Assembly: GCA_947500035.1 (NCBI GenBank)
Contig: CANMQP010000016.1
Coordinates: 1 to 64,000 of the forward strand
Direction of reading: 5' to 3'
DNA from: an uncultured Kiloniellaceae bacterium
Lineage (GTDB): Bacteria; Pseudomonadota; Alphaproteobacteria; Kiloniellales; Kiloniellaceae
Length of the DNA: 64,000 bases
Shown one piece after another: positions 29,866 through 39,163 of this stretch (positions within the stretch are counted from its first letter, which is position 1; each line of letters opens with the position of its first letter). The translations under genes and the position numbers were made by a program. Below the pieces are notes generated by a model. The model worked only from the letters and a program-made list of their open reading frames with translations. It ran no database searches and had not been told where the DNA came from.

Positions 29866-31212
29866 TCAGACATTGAGGAGCAGATGCTCGCGTTCCCAGG
29901 AAGAAATCACTTTCTGATAAGCCAGCAGTTCGGTTTCCTTCACGATCGTCACCGCATTGATGAACTTTTCCCCCAGGATCGGCTTGATGGCCCGGGTGCC
30001 GTTAAAGCGATAAAGCGCGTCATAGAGGGTGCGCGGCAGAGTATGGGCCAGGCGGTAGGCGCTGCCCTCGACCGGGGAGCGGGGTTTGAGCTTCTGGGTC
30101 ATGCCCAGATAGCCGCAGGCCAGGGACGCGGCGATCGCGAGATAGGGATTGGCATCCGCCCCGGCGAGGCGATTCTCCACCCGGCGGCCGAGGGCATCTG
30201 AATGGGGCACGCGCAGGCCGACGGTGCGATTGTCGTAGGCCCAGTGCGTGTTGATCGGCGCATCTGAATCCGGGATCAGGCGCCGGTAGCTGTTCACGTT
30301 GGGCGCCAGCAGCGGCATCATGGCCGGCAGATGTTTCTGCAGGCCAGCGATATGCTGGTGAAAGAGCTTGGTGTCCTTGCCGTTCTTCTGCGCGAAGAGG
30401 TTCTTGCCGGTTTCGCTGCTCAGCAGGCTCTGATGAATGTGCATGGAACTGCCCGGTTCGTCCTGCATGGGTTTTGCCATGAAGGTCGCATAGACCGAGT
30501 GCCGCAGACCGGCCTCGCGCACCGTGCGTTTGAAGAGAAAGGCCTGATCCGCCAGCGCGAGCGGCTCGCCGTGATTGAAGTTCATCTCCATCTGGGCGGC
30601 GCCGGCTTCGTGCGTGAGAGTGTCGACATCCAGATTCTGGGCTTCGCAGTAATCGTAGACATCCTCGAAGAGCGGATCGAATTCGTTGACTGCGTCCACG
30701 CCGAAGGCCTGGCGCGACGTCTCCCGCCGGCCTGAGCGTCCGATCGGCGGTTCCAGGGGGTAGTCCGGGTCGGTGTTGACGTCGACCAGGAAAAACTCCA
30801 GCTCCGGCGCGATAACCGGCGTCCAGCCTTTTTCCTCGTAAAGAGCCAGAATGCGGCGCAGAAGATGACGGGCCGCGATGTCCACGGGACTGCCGTCCAT
30901 AAAGAAGGCATCGCAGATCACCTGAGCCGTCGGCTCGCTGTACCAGGGCACGACCCGGATGGTGCTGGGATCGGGCAGGAGATAAACGTCCTGGACAGCC
31001 GGGCTGATCACCGAGTCCTCGTTATCCGGATAGCGGCCGTTCACGGTCTGGACGAACACACCCTCGGGAATCCGCAGGCCGCTGTTGCGCATGCCCTGCA
31101 CGAATTTGGCCGCCGGTAGGATCTTTCCGCGCGCGATCCCGGCCATATCCGGCACCAGGCACTCGACCTCTTCAATTTTGTAGTCTTTCAGAAAAGCTTC
31201 GATCGAATCCAT
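29866..31212 (-). CDS. Glutamine-synthetase-family enzyme, gamma-glutamylputrescine synthetase type
   Basis: A 448-aa protein of the glutamine synthetase fold. The N-terminal beta-grasp domain includes VPDMAGIARGKILPA. The catalytic domain has APELEFFLVD, AQMEMNFNHGEPL, GSSMHIHQSL (ATP/glutamate-binding loop), and RVENRLAGADANPYLAIAA. The VPD..G..RGK start and length fit PuuA/GlnA3-like enzymes that gamma-glutamylate amines, rather than ammonia-assimilating GlnA. The neighbouring transaminases and PuuR-like regulator support polyamine breakdown. The ATG at 31212 has only a weak AAGAG upstream; the 37-residue upstream extension looks non-native. Confidence 0.85.
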   Translation of the reverse strand: MDSIEAFLKDYKIEEVECLVPDMAGIARGKILPAAKFVQGMRNSGLRIPEGVFVQTVNGRYPDNEDSVISPAVQDVYLLPDPSTIRVVPWYSEPTAQVICDAFFMDGSPVDIAARHLLRRILALYEEKGWTPVIAPELEFFLVDVNTDPDYPLEPPIGRSGRRETSRQAFGVDAVNEFDPLFEDVYDYCEAQNLDVDTLTHEAGAAQMEMNFNHGEPLALADQAFLFKRTVREAGLRHSVYATFMAKPMQDEPGSSMHIHQSLLSSETGKNLFAQKNGKDTKLFHQHIAGLQKHLPAMMPLLAPNVNSYRRLIPDSDAPINTHWAYDNRTVGLRVPHSDALGRRVENRLAGADANPYLAIAASLACGYLGMTQKLKPRSPVEGSAYRLAHTLPRTLYDALYRFNGTRAIKPILGEKFINAVTIVKETELLAYQKVISSWEREHLLLNV

Positions 31213-31392
31213 GCTGGAACTCTTGGGCTGATGACGTTCTGCGGAGTTTGCAGTGCCGTGCGGAAGTGGGCCGTATGAAACGCCCCGGTCTGACGACCTA
31301 TCTGATGACCTAACTGAGGGCAAGACTGCTTAACTATGGCTAATAAATCGCTAACACGGACACCCGGCGGCTGCAACCACAGCTCGGACGGA

Positions 31393-31423
31393 TAAAAAAA
31401 CGCCGGACCTCAATGGTCCGGCG
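31393..31423 (-). terminator. Rho-independent terminator of ald
   Basis: Read leftward, CGCCGGACC and GGTCCGGCG (31415-31423 and 31401-31409) form a perfect 9-bp stem with a 5-nt loop, followed by seven T residues. It lies 38 bp past the ald stop. Confidence 0.9.
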
Positions 31424-31460
31424 TCTCGATGAAACCGCAATCCCTTGTCTCGACTGCTTG

Positions 31461-32579
31461 TTAAAGCCCAAGTGCCTCTTGCGGGGCGACGTAGGTCATG
31501 TCGTGCGCGTCGGCGACGGCTTTATAGGTGACCTTGCCCATGGCAACGTTCAGGCCTTCCATCAGGTGCGGGTCTTCCGCAAGGGCGCGTTTGTATCCTT
31601 TATCGGCCAGAGCCAGGGTAAAGGGCAGGGTGGCGTTGTTCAGGGCGAAGGTCGAGGTCCGGGCAACGGCGCCGGGCATGTTGGTCACGCAGTAATGGAC
31701 GACATCCTCCTCCACGTAAGTCGGGTTGTCGTGCGTCGTTCCGCGCGAGGTTTCGAAGCAACCGCCCTGATCGATGGCGATATCGACAACCACTGAGCCC
31801 GGGCGCATGTTCTTCAGCATGTCGCGCGTCACAAGTTTGGGTGCGGCAGCACCGGGCACCAGCACCGCGCCTATGACCAGATCCGCGCTTGCGACATGGC
31901 TCTCGATGGCATCCACGGTCGAATAGATGGTGTTCAGTGTCGGGCCGAACTGCATATCAAGCTCGTTGAGGCGCTGGAGCGAGCGGTCGATGACGGTGAC
32001 CGCCGCTTCCATGCCCATTGCCATGCGGGCCGCGTTGGTGCCCGAGACGCCGCCGCCGATGATCACGACCTTCGAGGCCGCAACGCCGGGCACGCCCCCC
32101 AGCAGCATGCCTGAGCCGCCCTGTTCTTTCTCCAGGCAATGGGCGCCGACCTGTACCGACATACGACCCGCGACTTCGCTCATGGGGGTCAGCAGGGGCA
32201 GGCCGCCCCGGGCGGAGGTGACGGTTTCGTATGCGACCGCGATACAGCCCGAGTCTACAAGTCCCCTGGTCTGGGCTTCGTCCGGTGCAAGATGTAAATA
32301 GGTGAACAGCAACTGGCCTTCGCGCAGCTGCGCGTACTCGCCGGGCTGCGGCTCCTTGACCTTCACCACCATCTCGACACTGTCGAAAATCTCCTGCGCG
32401 GTCCCGGCAATGCTTGCGCCCGCGTTGCGATAATCATCGTCACCAAAGCCGACGCCGCTTCCGGCTGCAGTCTCGACGACGACCTTATGTCCGTGATGAA
32501 CAAGCTCGCGGACCGAGCTGGGAATGAGGCCGACACGGTATTCGTGGTTTTTGACCTCTTTCGGCACACCAATGAGCAC
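31461..32579 (-). CDS. ald: Alanine dehydrogenase
   Basis: A 372-aa NAD-dependent L-alanine dehydrogenase (alanine to pyruvate plus ammonium). Visible features: MLIGVPKEVKNHEYRVGL at the N-terminus with the substrate-binding Arg, KVKEPQ (catalytic Lys region), YLHLAPD with the catalytic His near residue 96, and the Rossmann motif VVIIGGGVSGTNAARMA (about 171-187). VDIAIDQGGCFETS and the C-terminal VTNMPGAVARTST are also diagnostic. The GTG start follows AAGGAG. With pyruvate-dependent aminotransferase genes on both sides, it would regenerate their amino acceptor. Confidence 0.96.
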   Translation of the reverse strand: MLIGVPKEVKNHEYRVGLIPSSVRELVHHGHKVVVETAAGSGVGFGDDDYRNAGASIAGTAQEIFDSVEMVVKVKEPQPGEYAQLREGQLLFTYLHLAPDEAQTRGLVDSGCIAVAYETVTSARGGLPLLTPMSEVAGRMSVQVGAHCLEKEQGGSGMLLGGVPGVAASKVVIIGGGVSGTNAARMAMGMEAAVTVIDRSLQRLNELDMQFGPTLNTIYSTVDAIESHVASADLVIGAVLVPGAAAPKLVTRDMLKNMRPGSVVVDIAIDQGGCFETSRGTTHDNPTYVEEDVVHYCVTNMPGAVARTSTFALNNATLPFTLALADKGYKRALAEDPHLMEGLNVAMGKVTYKAVADAHDMTYVAPQEALGL

Positions 32580-32749
32580 GGGGGTTCTCCTTAGAAACTC
32601 AAATCAAAAGCAAAGCGGATCGCCGGTTCGCGGATTTATCCGGTCCTCGGGATCCACATGAAAGTCCGGATCGGGCCGCAGGACGGATCGATCCGGAGAT
32701 GAGGTTTTGGGCAGGCCATCCCGCCGCTTTCAGCCAGCCAGTCAACCAA

Positions 32750-34102
32750 TCAGTCAGTCGCCTCAAGAGCGTCCTTGATGGTCTCGAAAATCTGATCGAT
32801 CTGTTCTTTGGTGACGATCAAAGGCGGAGAAACGGCCAAGGTGTCGCCGGCGATCCGGATGAGCAGGCCCTTTTCGAAGCAGTGCCGGTAGATGTCGTAA
32901 GCCCGCTTGGTCGGGGCGCCGGGGCGCGGCTCCAGCTCAATGGCCGCGACAAGCCCCAGATTGCGGATATCAATGATGTGCTTGCTGCCCTTGAGCGCGT
33001 GGGCCGCGTTCTCAAGATAGGGCGAGAGGTCCCTGGCGCGCTCGAACAGGCTTTCTTCGCGGTAGACCTCCAGGGTCGCCAGGGCGGCGGCGGCGGCAAT
33101 CGGGTGGCCGGAATAGGTGTAGCCGTGGAAGAGCTCGATGGTCGCGCCCGCCTCATCAGCATGGTCCATCATGGCTTCGTAGATGCCCTTCCGGCAGATA
33201 ACGGCGCCCATGGGGATCGTGCCGTTGGTCAGGCCCTTGGCGCAGGTGATCATATCGGGTTCGACGCCGAAGTACTCGGTGGCGAAGCTGTCGCCGAGAC
33301 GGCCGAAGCCGGTGATGACCTCGTCGAAAATCAGCAGGATGCCATGTTTGTCGCAGATCGCGCGCAGCTTCTCGAGGTAACCCTTGGGCGGTGGCAGCAC
33401 ACCGGTGGAGCCGGCCATGGGTTCGACGATCACGGCGGCGATCGTCGCGGGATCATGGAGGGCGCAGATACGCTCCAGATCCTCCGCGAGGTGCGCGCCC
33501 CATTCCGGCAGGCCGCGGCTGTAGGCCTGCTCGGCATGATTATAGGTGTGCGGCAGGTGATCGACGCCGTTGAGCAGAGACCCGAAGACATTCCGGTTCT
33601 TGACGATTCCACCGACCGAGATGCCGCCGAAGCCCGAGCCGTGATAGCCGCGTTCCCGGCCGATCAGACGGGTACGCTCGCCCTGGCCGCGCGCCCGGTG
33701 ATAGGCCAGGGCCATCTTGAGGGCGGAATCGGCGGCTTCCGAGCCTGAGTTACAGAAGAAGACGTGATCGAATTCGCCGCTCAGCATATTGGTCAGGCGC
33801 GAGGCCAGCTCGAAGGCAAGGGGATGGCCGAACTGGAAGGTCGGCGCGAAATCGAGTTTGGCGACCTGTTCCTGCACGGCTTTAACGATTCGCTCGCGCG
33901 AATGACCGGCGTTCACGCACCAAAGACCTGCCGAGCCATCGAGGATCTGACGGCCGTCCAGCGAGGTATAGTGCATGTCTTTCGCGGCCGTGAGCAGAAG
34001 CGGGTTTTTTTTAAACTCCCGGTTCCAGGTATACGGCATCCAAAAGGATTCGAGATTGTTCGGAGACGCATCGAAGCCTCCGGAGGAATTCAGCCCGTCC
34101 AT
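32750..34102 (-). CDS. Class III aminotransferase, omega-amino acid:pyruvate type
   Basis: A 450-aa PLP enzyme. The N-terminal LESFWMPYTWNREFKKNP is characteristic of beta-alanine/omega-amino acid:pyruvate transaminases. Further motifs: SGSEAADSALKMALAYHRA, YHGSGFGGISVGG, FDEVITGFGRLG, and the PLP-binding Lys in CAKGLTNGTIPMGA. It is first in a leftward series with ald, divergent from the XRE-cupin regulator at 34265, which may repress it. The ATG at 34102 (GTG at 34105 also possible) has AGGGG upstream. Beta-alanine, GABA-type or polyamine-derived substrates are all compatible. Confidence 0.9.
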   Translation of the reverse strand: MDGLNSSGGFDASPNNLESFWMPYTWNREFKKNPLLLTAAKDMHYTSLDGRQILDGSAGLWCVNAGHSRERIVKAVQEQVAKLDFAPTFQFGHPLAFELASRLTNMLSGEFDHVFFCNSGSEAADSALKMALAYHRARGQGERTRLIGRERGYHGSGFGGISVGGIVKNRNVFGSLLNGVDHLPHTYNHAEQAYSRGLPEWGAHLAEDLERICALHDPATIAAVIVEPMAGSTGVLPPPKGYLEKLRAICDKHGILLIFDEVITGFGRLGDSFATEYFGVEPDMITCAKGLTNGTIPMGAVICRKGIYEAMMDHADEAGATIELFHGYTYSGHPIAAAAALATLEVYREESLFERARDLSPYLENAAHALKGSKHIIDIRNLGLVAAIELEPRPGAPTKRAYDIYRHCFEKGLLIRIAGDTLAVSPPLIVTKEQIDQIFETIKDALEATD

Positions 34103-34240
34103 CACGACACCCCTGCGATTGCGACACCTTTATGTGCCGACGTTTTCATTGAATTGCCTACCTTGAGACTAACAATGATTAAGAAAATAAACAACCGCCT
34201 TGTTTTTAGGCATTTTAGGCCGTATTTTGCGTTTAAATGT

Positions 34241-34255
34241 TAAATATAATAGACA
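34241..34255. promoter_or_regulatory. Possible PuuR-like operator
   Basis: TAAATATAATAGACA resembles the E. coli PuuR recognition sequence as I remember it (AAAATATAATGAACA), matching 12 of 15 positions. It lies in the AT-rich spacer between the divergent aminotransferase and the XRE-cupin regulator. AT-richness makes chance similarity possible. Confidence 0.35.
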
Positions 34256-34264
34256 TATAAGCAT

Positions 34265-34876
34265 ATGGCCGATAACGACAATTCGGAGAAAATTTTCAAT
34301 AAAATCAATGGAGAAGGGGTGGCTGACGATGACTTCGACCTGGGTCAGCGTCTGCGGTCCCTGCGGGAACTCCATAATCTCTCCCAACGGCAACTGGCGA
34401 AGCGGGCGGGTGTGTCAAATGCGGTCATTTCGCTGATTGAGCAAAACCGCACCAGCCCCTCGGTCGGGATGTTGAAGAAGGTGCTGGGGGGGATTCCCAT
34501 GTCGATGACCGACTTCTTCGCGCTGGACGTGGCGCCGCGCGAGAAGGTGTTCTTCAGGTCTGATGAGTTGACCGAAATCGCCGGGGGAAAGATCTCTTTC
34601 CGGCAGGTGGGCCGGGACTTGACCGGCAAAGCGCTGCAGATCCTGCGCGAGCGCTACCAGCCCGGCGCCGACACCGGCGATACCATGCTGCGCCATGATG
34701 GGGAGGAGTCGGGCATCGTCATTCGCGGGCGCTTCGAAGTCACGGTCGGCGAGCAGCGCCGAATACTGGGGCCGGGCGACGCCTTCTACTTCGACAGCCG
34801 TATTCCGCACCGCTTCAGGAATGTCGGTGACGAGGAGGTCGAGGTCGTGACCGCCTGCACACCGCCCAGCTTCTAA
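34265..34876 (+). CDS. XRE-cupin regulator, PuuR-like
   Basis: A 203-aa transcription factor. The XRE helix-turn-helix occupies about residues 27-80 (LRSLRELHNLSQRQLAKRAG, then VSNAVISLIEQ). The C-terminal cupin_2 domain has the GEESGIVIRGRFEVTVG strand, GPGDAFYFDSRIPHRFRN and a final VVTACTPPSF. This architecture and tail match PuuR, the repressor of putrescine catabolism that is released by putrescine. Adjacent divergent aminotransferase, ald and glutamylputrescine-synthetase-like genes are its probable regulon. There is no strong ribosome-binding site before the ATG. Confidence 0.88.
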   Translation: MADNDNSEKIFNKINGEGVADDDFDLGQRLRSLRELHNLSQRQLAKRAGVSNAVISLIEQNRTSPSVGMLKKVLGGIPMSMTDFFALDVAPREKVFFRSDELTEIAGGKISFRQVGRDLTGKALQILRERYQPGADTGDTMLRHDGEESGIVIRGRFEVTVGEQRRILGPGDAFYFDSRIPHRFRNVGDEEVEVVTACTPPSF

Positions 34877-34903
34877 AGGGCTGTCGAAATCGGACTCAAG
34901 CCT

Positions 34904-35839
34904 CTACTTCAGCAACTCGTAGAGCGCGACAGCGGCGGCGTTGGAGACATTTAGGGCGGAGATCGGCTCTTGGGTCGGCAGATGCACCAACTCGTCGCAG
35001 GTTTCACGGGTCAGGCGGCGCAGGCCGCTGCCCTCGGCCCCAAGCACCAGGGCCACCGGACCGTCGCTTTTGGCTGCCGCGAGGGTTCGTTTTCCTTCAC
35101 CGGCGAGCCCGAGTGACCAGTAGCCTGCCGTTTTGAGGCTGTCCAGAGCACGCGCCAGATTGGTCACGGCAATGTAGGGGGTGTGGTCGAAGGCGCCGGA
35201 TGCCGTCTTGACCAGGACCCCGCTTTCCGCGGCGGCATTGCGGCCGGTTGTGACCACCGCCTGGGCACCGAAGGCTGCTGCGGAGCGCAGAATTGCACCG
35301 ACATTCTGGGGATCGGTAACCTGATCGAGGACCAGAACCACAGGGCGCTTGGCGGTTTCCGTTGAGGGCGCGGCCAGCAGGTCCTCCAGGTGCGGTTGGG
35401 TCAAGGGTGCGCATTGCAGGGCCAATCCCTGGTGCACCGCCGAGTCGGGCAGGGCGCTCATAAAGTCTTCGCGGTTGGCCTGATGGGCGGGCGGGGCGCC
35501 GGGCAGGGCCAGCAGTTTATCCAGTGCTTCGCCATGCCGCTGGCCGGCTTCCTTGCTGACAAGCAGGCGTTCCTTGCGCCGTTTCGGATTCGCCAGAGCC
35601 GCCAGGACGGCATGGATCCCGAAGAGCCAGTGTGACCGGTTGGCTGAGCTGATGGGGCCTTTGGCGGAACCTCCGGGCCTCGCGGCCGAGCCTCCCGGCC
35701 TTGCGGTCGAGCCTGCGCCACTTCCCTCGGCTTTTGGGCGTTTCGGGCTGCCGGCATTGCTGCGCTGGCGCGGTTGGCTGCGGTCCATCCCCTTGGCGGC
35801 GGATTTCCGGCGGTTTTTCGGGTGCTTGCTTTGGGTCAT
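34904..35839 (-). CDS. rlmB: 23S rRNA 2'-O-ribose methyltransferase (RlmB/TrmH family)
   Basis: A 311-aa SPOUT methyltransferase, expected to methylate the 2'-O of a guanosine in 23S rRNA (G2251 in E. coli). The N-terminal ~65 residues are basic and low-complexity with repeated ARPGGSA units. They are followed by the small substrate-binding domain (WLFGIHAVLAALANP). The SPOUT motifs are VLDQVTDPQNVGAILRSAAA (motif 1), VLGAEGSGLRRL (motif 2) and ISALNVSNAAAVALYE (motif 3). It is convergent with the PuuR-like gene and divergent from the tRNA-tuf cluster. Confidence 0.93.
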   Translation of the reverse strand: MTQSKHPKNRRKSAAKGMDRSQPRQRSNAGSPKRPKAEGSGAGSTARPGGSAARPGGSAKGPISSANRSHWLFGIHAVLAALANPKRRKERLLVSKEAGQRHGEALDKLLALPGAPPAHQANREDFMSALPDSAVHQGLALQCAPLTQPHLEDLLAAPSTETAKRPVVLVLDQVTDPQNVGAILRSAAAFGAQAVVTTGRNAAAESGVLVKTASGAFDHTPYIAVTNLARALDSLKTAGYWSLGLAGEGKRTLAAAKSDGPVALVLGAEGSGLRRLTRETCDELVHLPTQEPISALNVSNAAAVALYELLK

Positions 35840-35940
35840 AATGGCGGGTAATATGCCATCAAGAGCCTCAGGTTCTGCAAGCGTTGCCTTCAGCCAAAAT
35901 AATCTTTTGGCTGCGAGGGGCGCTGTCTTTATGTTTGAAG

Positions 35941-35968
35941 TTGACAGGCCCGATTAAATCAACATATT
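35941..35968 (+). promoter_or_regulatory. Promoter of the tRNA-Tyr/Gly-tuf cluster
   Basis: TTGACA (35941-35946) and CATATT (35963-35968) are separated by 16 bp, ending 35 bp before the tRNA-Tyr 5' end. The perfect -35 and position make it a good sigma-70 candidate. Confidence 0.6.
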
Positions 35969-36003
35969 TCGCATCTTCGTTGCGCCGTCGAGCGGGATCC
36001 TCC

Positions 36004-36088
36004 GGAGGGGTGCCCGAGTGGCTAAAGGGGACGGGCTGTAAACCCGTTGGCTATGCCTACGTTGGTTCGAATCCAACCCCCTCCACCA
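36004..36088 (+). tRNA. tRNA-Tyr (GTA anticodon)
   Basis: An 85-nt class II tRNA with long variable arm. Acceptor GGAGGGG/CCCCTCC, anticodon loop CTGTAAA (anticodon GTA) and encoded CCA. Confidence 0.96.
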
Positions 36089-36181
36089 AATCGCCGTTTC
36101 GGTAGGCTGAGCGGACGTTTCGGATAGGGTTAACCGCCTTGTCTGAAATCTGCTGAAAGCGGGAGCGTAGCGGACGAAATT

Positions 36182-36255
36182 GCGGGTGTAGCTCAATGGT
36201 AGAGCCCCAGCCTTCCAAGCTGGTTACGAGGGTTCGATTCCCTCCACCCGCTCCA
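36182..36255 (+). tRNA. tRNA-Gly (TCC anticodon)
   Basis: A 74-nt tRNA. Acceptor GCGGGTG/CACCCGC, anticodon loop CTTCCAA (anticodon TCC) and encoded CCA. Confidence 0.96.
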
Positions 36256-36344
36256 AGTTTTACGGAGCTCCCCGGATCGCTGTGGTCTGAGGAAATTGTA
36301 ACATACTCTAGCTAGTGCGCTGACGCGGGCACGGGAACAAAACA

Positions 36345-37535
36345 ATGGCTAAGGAAAAGTTTGAGCGGAATAAGCCGCACTGCAACGTTGGTACGATTGG
36401 TCACGTTGACCATGGCAAGACGACGTTGACTGCAGCGATCACGAAGGTTTTGGCTGAGAGCGGCGGTGCGGAGTTTTCCGCGTACGACCAGATTGACAAG
36501 GCGCCTGAAGAGAAGGCGCGTGGGATCACGATTTCGACGGCGCATGTTGAGTATGAGACGGAGAACCGTCACTACGCGCACGTTGACTGTCCCGGTCACG
36601 CCGACTACGTGAAGAACATGATCACGGGTGCGGCTCAGATGGACGGCGCGATCCTGGTTGTTTCCGCTGCTGACGGCCCGATGCCTCAGACCCGCGAGCA
36701 CATCCTGCTTGCGCGCCAGGTTGGCGTTCCTGCGATTGTGATCTTTATGAACAAGGTCGACCAGGTTGACGATGAAGAGCTTCTTGAGCTTGTTGAGCTT
36801 GAGATCCGCGAGCTTCTGTCTTCCTACGATTTCCCTGGGGACGATATTCCGATCATCAAGGGTTCAGCTCTTGCTGCTCTGGAAGACAGCAACAAGGAAA
36901 TCGGTCACGACGCGATTCTTGAGCTTATGAAGGCTGTTGACGAATACATTCCGCAGCCTGAGCGTCCTGTTGACCGTCCGTTCCTGATGCCGATCGAGGA
37001 TGTTTTCTCGATTTCTGGCCGTGGCACGGTTGTTACGGGTCGTGTTGAGAGCGGTATCGTCAAGGTTGGGGACGAGATCGAGATTGTCGGTCTTAAGGAG
37101 ACGAAGAAGACGACCTGCACGGGCGTTGAGATGTTCCGGAAGCTTCTGGACTCGGGAGAGGCCGGCGACAACATCGGTGCGCTTCTGCGAGGTGTTGGGC
37201 GTGAAGACGTTGAGCGCGGTCAGGTTCTGGCGAAGCCGGGCTCGATCACGCCGCACACGAACTTCACGGCTGAAGCTTACATCCTGACGAAGGAAGAGGG
37301 TGGCCGTCATACGCCGTTTTTCACGAACTACCGTCCGCAGTTTTACTTCCGTACGACGGACGTGACGGGTGTCGTGACGCTTCCTGAAGGCACCGAGATG
37401 GTGATGCCTGGAGACAACATCGCGATGACGGTCGAACTGATCGCTCCGATCGCCATGGACGAAGGCCTGCGTTTCGCGATCCGTGAAGGCGGCCGCACCG
37501 TCGGTGCCGGCGTCGTCGCAGGTATCGTTAAGTAA
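36345..37535 (+). CDS. tuf: Elongation factor Tu, copy 1
   Basis: A 396-aa GTPase that delivers aminoacyl-tRNA to the ribosome. G1 GHVDHGKT (about residue 19), G2 region [13 protein letters not shown]3 DCPGHADY, G4 NKVD, and G5 GSALAAL. Domain 2 has the canonical [11 protein letters not shown] (Lys240, Gly242). It lies between tRNA-Gly and tRNA-Trp. The copy at 53164 is the same by eye except around codon 240. Codon choice is unusual for this chromosome: many ACG, GCG, CTT and GTT codons for about the first 360 codons, then the ordinary CTG/GTC/GCC style for the last ~35. Confidence 0.98.
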   Translation: MAKEKFERNKPHCNVGTIGHVDHGKTTLTAAITKVLAESGGAEFSAYDQIDKAPEEKARGITISTAHVEYETENRHYAHVDCPGHADYVKNMITGAAQMDGAILVVSAADGPMPQTREHILLARQVGVPAIVIFMNKVDQVDDEELLELVELEIRELLSSYDFPGDDIPIIKGSALAALEDSNKEIGHDAILELMKAVDEYIPQPERPVDRPFLMPIEDVFSISGRGTVVTGRVESGIVKVGDEIEIVGLKETKKTTCTGVEMFRKLLDSGEAGDNIGALLRGVGREDVERGQVLAKPGSITPHTNFTAEAYILTKEEGGRHTPFFTNYRPQFYFRTTDVTGVVTLPEGTEMVMPGDNIAMTVELIAPIAMDEGLRFAIREGGRTVGAGVVAGIVK

Positions 37536-37703
37536 AATCGGATCATTCGGGGCGCGCGTCTCGCTGAGACGACGCGCTCCGGATCAGCTCCTCAGCCGCG
37601 TGCGATTTAGGTCGCAGGCGGCTCTGGCGTTTGAAAGCTTCGATCTCCGGATTGAGGGTAAAATCGCTGAAAACCGGGTTTTCACGGGTTTCAGTGAGGC
37701 GAT

Positions 37704-37779
<76 letters not shown>

Positions 37780-37896
37780 ATATAGGTTCCTTCGCCGGGA
37801 ACGGGGCTTTTGCCGCAAGAGCTGCGGCATATATATGATTTAAATGTTTTCGTTGTGTTCGACGGAAACTCTGTGGAATAAGGACGTAGTCGCAGA

Positions 37897-38094
37897 ATGG
37901 CCAAGACCAGTCCGGGTCAATTCATTCGGGAAGTGCGGCAGGAAACCTCCAAGGTGACCTGGCCGACGCGCAAAGAGACAATCGTGTCCACCATCATGGT
38001 GTTCGTGATGGTCTTTCTTGCTGCGCTCTTCTTCTTTTTCGTCGACCAGATTCTTGCTTTCGGGATCGGTAAGATCCTTGGGTTCGGGAGCTAA
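37897..38094 (+). CDS. secE: Preprotein translocase subunit SecE
   Basis: A 65-aa subunit of the SecYEG translocon in the inner membrane. It has the single-span short form: an amphipathic helix with FIREVRQETSKVTWPTRKET, the conserved SecE signature, then one transmembrane segment (about residues 29-53). It is followed by nusG after 3 bp. Confidence 0.95.
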   Translation: MAKTSPGQFIREVRQETSKVTWPTRKETIVSTIMVFVMVFLAALFFFFVDQILAFGIGKILGFGS

Positions 38095-38097
38095 ATC

Positions 38098-38628
38098 ATG
38101 GCAATGCGATGGTACGTTCTCCACGTTTACTCCGGTTTTGAGAAGAAAGTCGCAGAATCGATCCAGGATCAGGCCGTCCAAAACGGGATGGAAGACTTCT
38201 TTGAAGAGGTGCTGGTCCCGACCGAGGAAGTGGTCGAAATGCGCCGGGGCCAGAAGGTCAATTCCGAGCGCAAATTCTTCCCGGGCTATGTGTTGATCAA
38301 GATGGACCTGACTGACGAGTCCTGGCATCTGGTCAAGAACACGCCGAAAGTAACCGGGTTCCTTGGCAACAAGGGGCGTCCGCTGCCGATTTCCCAGAAA
38401 GAGGCGGAGCGGATCCAGACCCAGGTTCAGGAAGGCGTAGAGCGTCCGAAACCCTCGATTACCTTCGAGATCGGGGAAACCGTACGTGTCAGTGACGGAC
38501 CGTTTACCTCCTTTAACGGTCTGGTCGAAGAAGTTGATGAGGAGCGGGCCCGCCTCAAGGTGGCTGTTTCCATCTTTGGCCGTTCGACACCTGTTGAGCT
38601 GGAATACGCTCAGGTGGAGAAGCAGTAG
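38098..38628 (+). CDS. nusG: Transcription antitermination/elongation factor NusG
   Basis: A 176-aa factor linking RNA polymerase with Rho or ribosomal S10. The NGN domain begins [20 protein letters not shown] and includes [14 protein letters not shown]. The KOW domain shows [22 protein letters not shown] (about residues 124-145). A terminator hairpin follows at 38644. Confidence 0.97.
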   Translation: MAMRWYVLHVYSGFEKKVAESIQDQAVQNGMEDFFEEVLVPTEEVVEMRRGQKVNSERKFFPGYVLIKMDLTDESWHLVKNTPKVTGFLGNKGRPLPISQKEAERIQTQVQEGVERPKPSITFEIGETVRVSDGPFTSFNGLVEEVDEERARLKVAVSIFGRSTPVELEYAQVEKQ

Positions 38629-38643
38629 GCCGTTGAGTGTGAT

Positions 38644-38672
38644 CCCGTCCGGGTTCGCCGGACGGGTATTTT
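38644..38672 (+). terminator. Terminator between nusG and rplK
   Basis: CCCGTCCGG (38644-38652) and CCGGACGGG (38658-38666) form a perfect 9-bp stem with loop GTTCG, followed by TATTTT. It separates secE-nusG from the ribosomal-protein operon. Confidence 0.8.
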
Positions 38673-38730
38673 AGCGCGGGAGGTTGGCCATAACCGTACC
38701 GCGCGACCCATGAACCGAAAGGGTTAATTG

Positions 38731-39159
38731 ATGGCAAAGAAGATCGCAGGCTATATCAAGCTTGAGATTCCGGCTGGTCAGGCGAATCCCTCGCCGCCCG
38801 TCGGACCCGCGTTGGGACAACGCGGACTGAACATTATGGAGTTCTGTAAGGCTTTTAACGCAGCCACGCAGAACACCGAGCAGGGTACCCCGACACCGGT
38901 GATCATCACCGCTTATTCGGACCGTTCCTTCTCGTTCGAGACCAAGACGCCGCCGGCGAGCTACTTCCTGAAGAAGGCCGCGGGCCTGAAAAAGGGTGGC
39001 GCAACGCCGAGTAAGGCTGTCGCGGGCAGTGTGACCATGGATCAGGTGCGCGAGATTGCACAGACCAAGATGGTCGATTTGAACGCCAACGATATCGATG
39101 CCGCCGCCAAGATCATCATGGGCTCGGCGCGCTCGATGGGTCTCGAGGTGAAGGGATAA
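38731..39159 (+). CDS. rplK: 50S ribosomal protein L11
   Basis: A 142-aa component of the GTPase-associated centre, binding 23S rRNA with L10 and required for stringent-response sensing. [20 protein letters not shown] and the [21 protein letters not shown] segment are diagnostic. The ATG at 38731 is preferred over the preceding in-frame TTG. Confidence 0.98.
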   Translation: MAKKIAGYIKLEIPAGQANPSPPVGPALGQRGLNIMEFCKAFNAATQNTEQGTPTPVIITAYSDRSFSFETKTPPASYFLKKAAGLKKGGATPSKAVAGSVTMDQVREIAQTKMVDLNANDIDAAAKIIMGSARSMGLEVKG

Positions 39160-39163
39160 AGCC

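Noticed and set aside
37550-37582. GC-rich inverted repeat after tuf copy 1 as a terminator
   Set aside because: The arms are imperfect and no T-run follows, while tRNA-Trp and secE lie directly downstream in the same direction.
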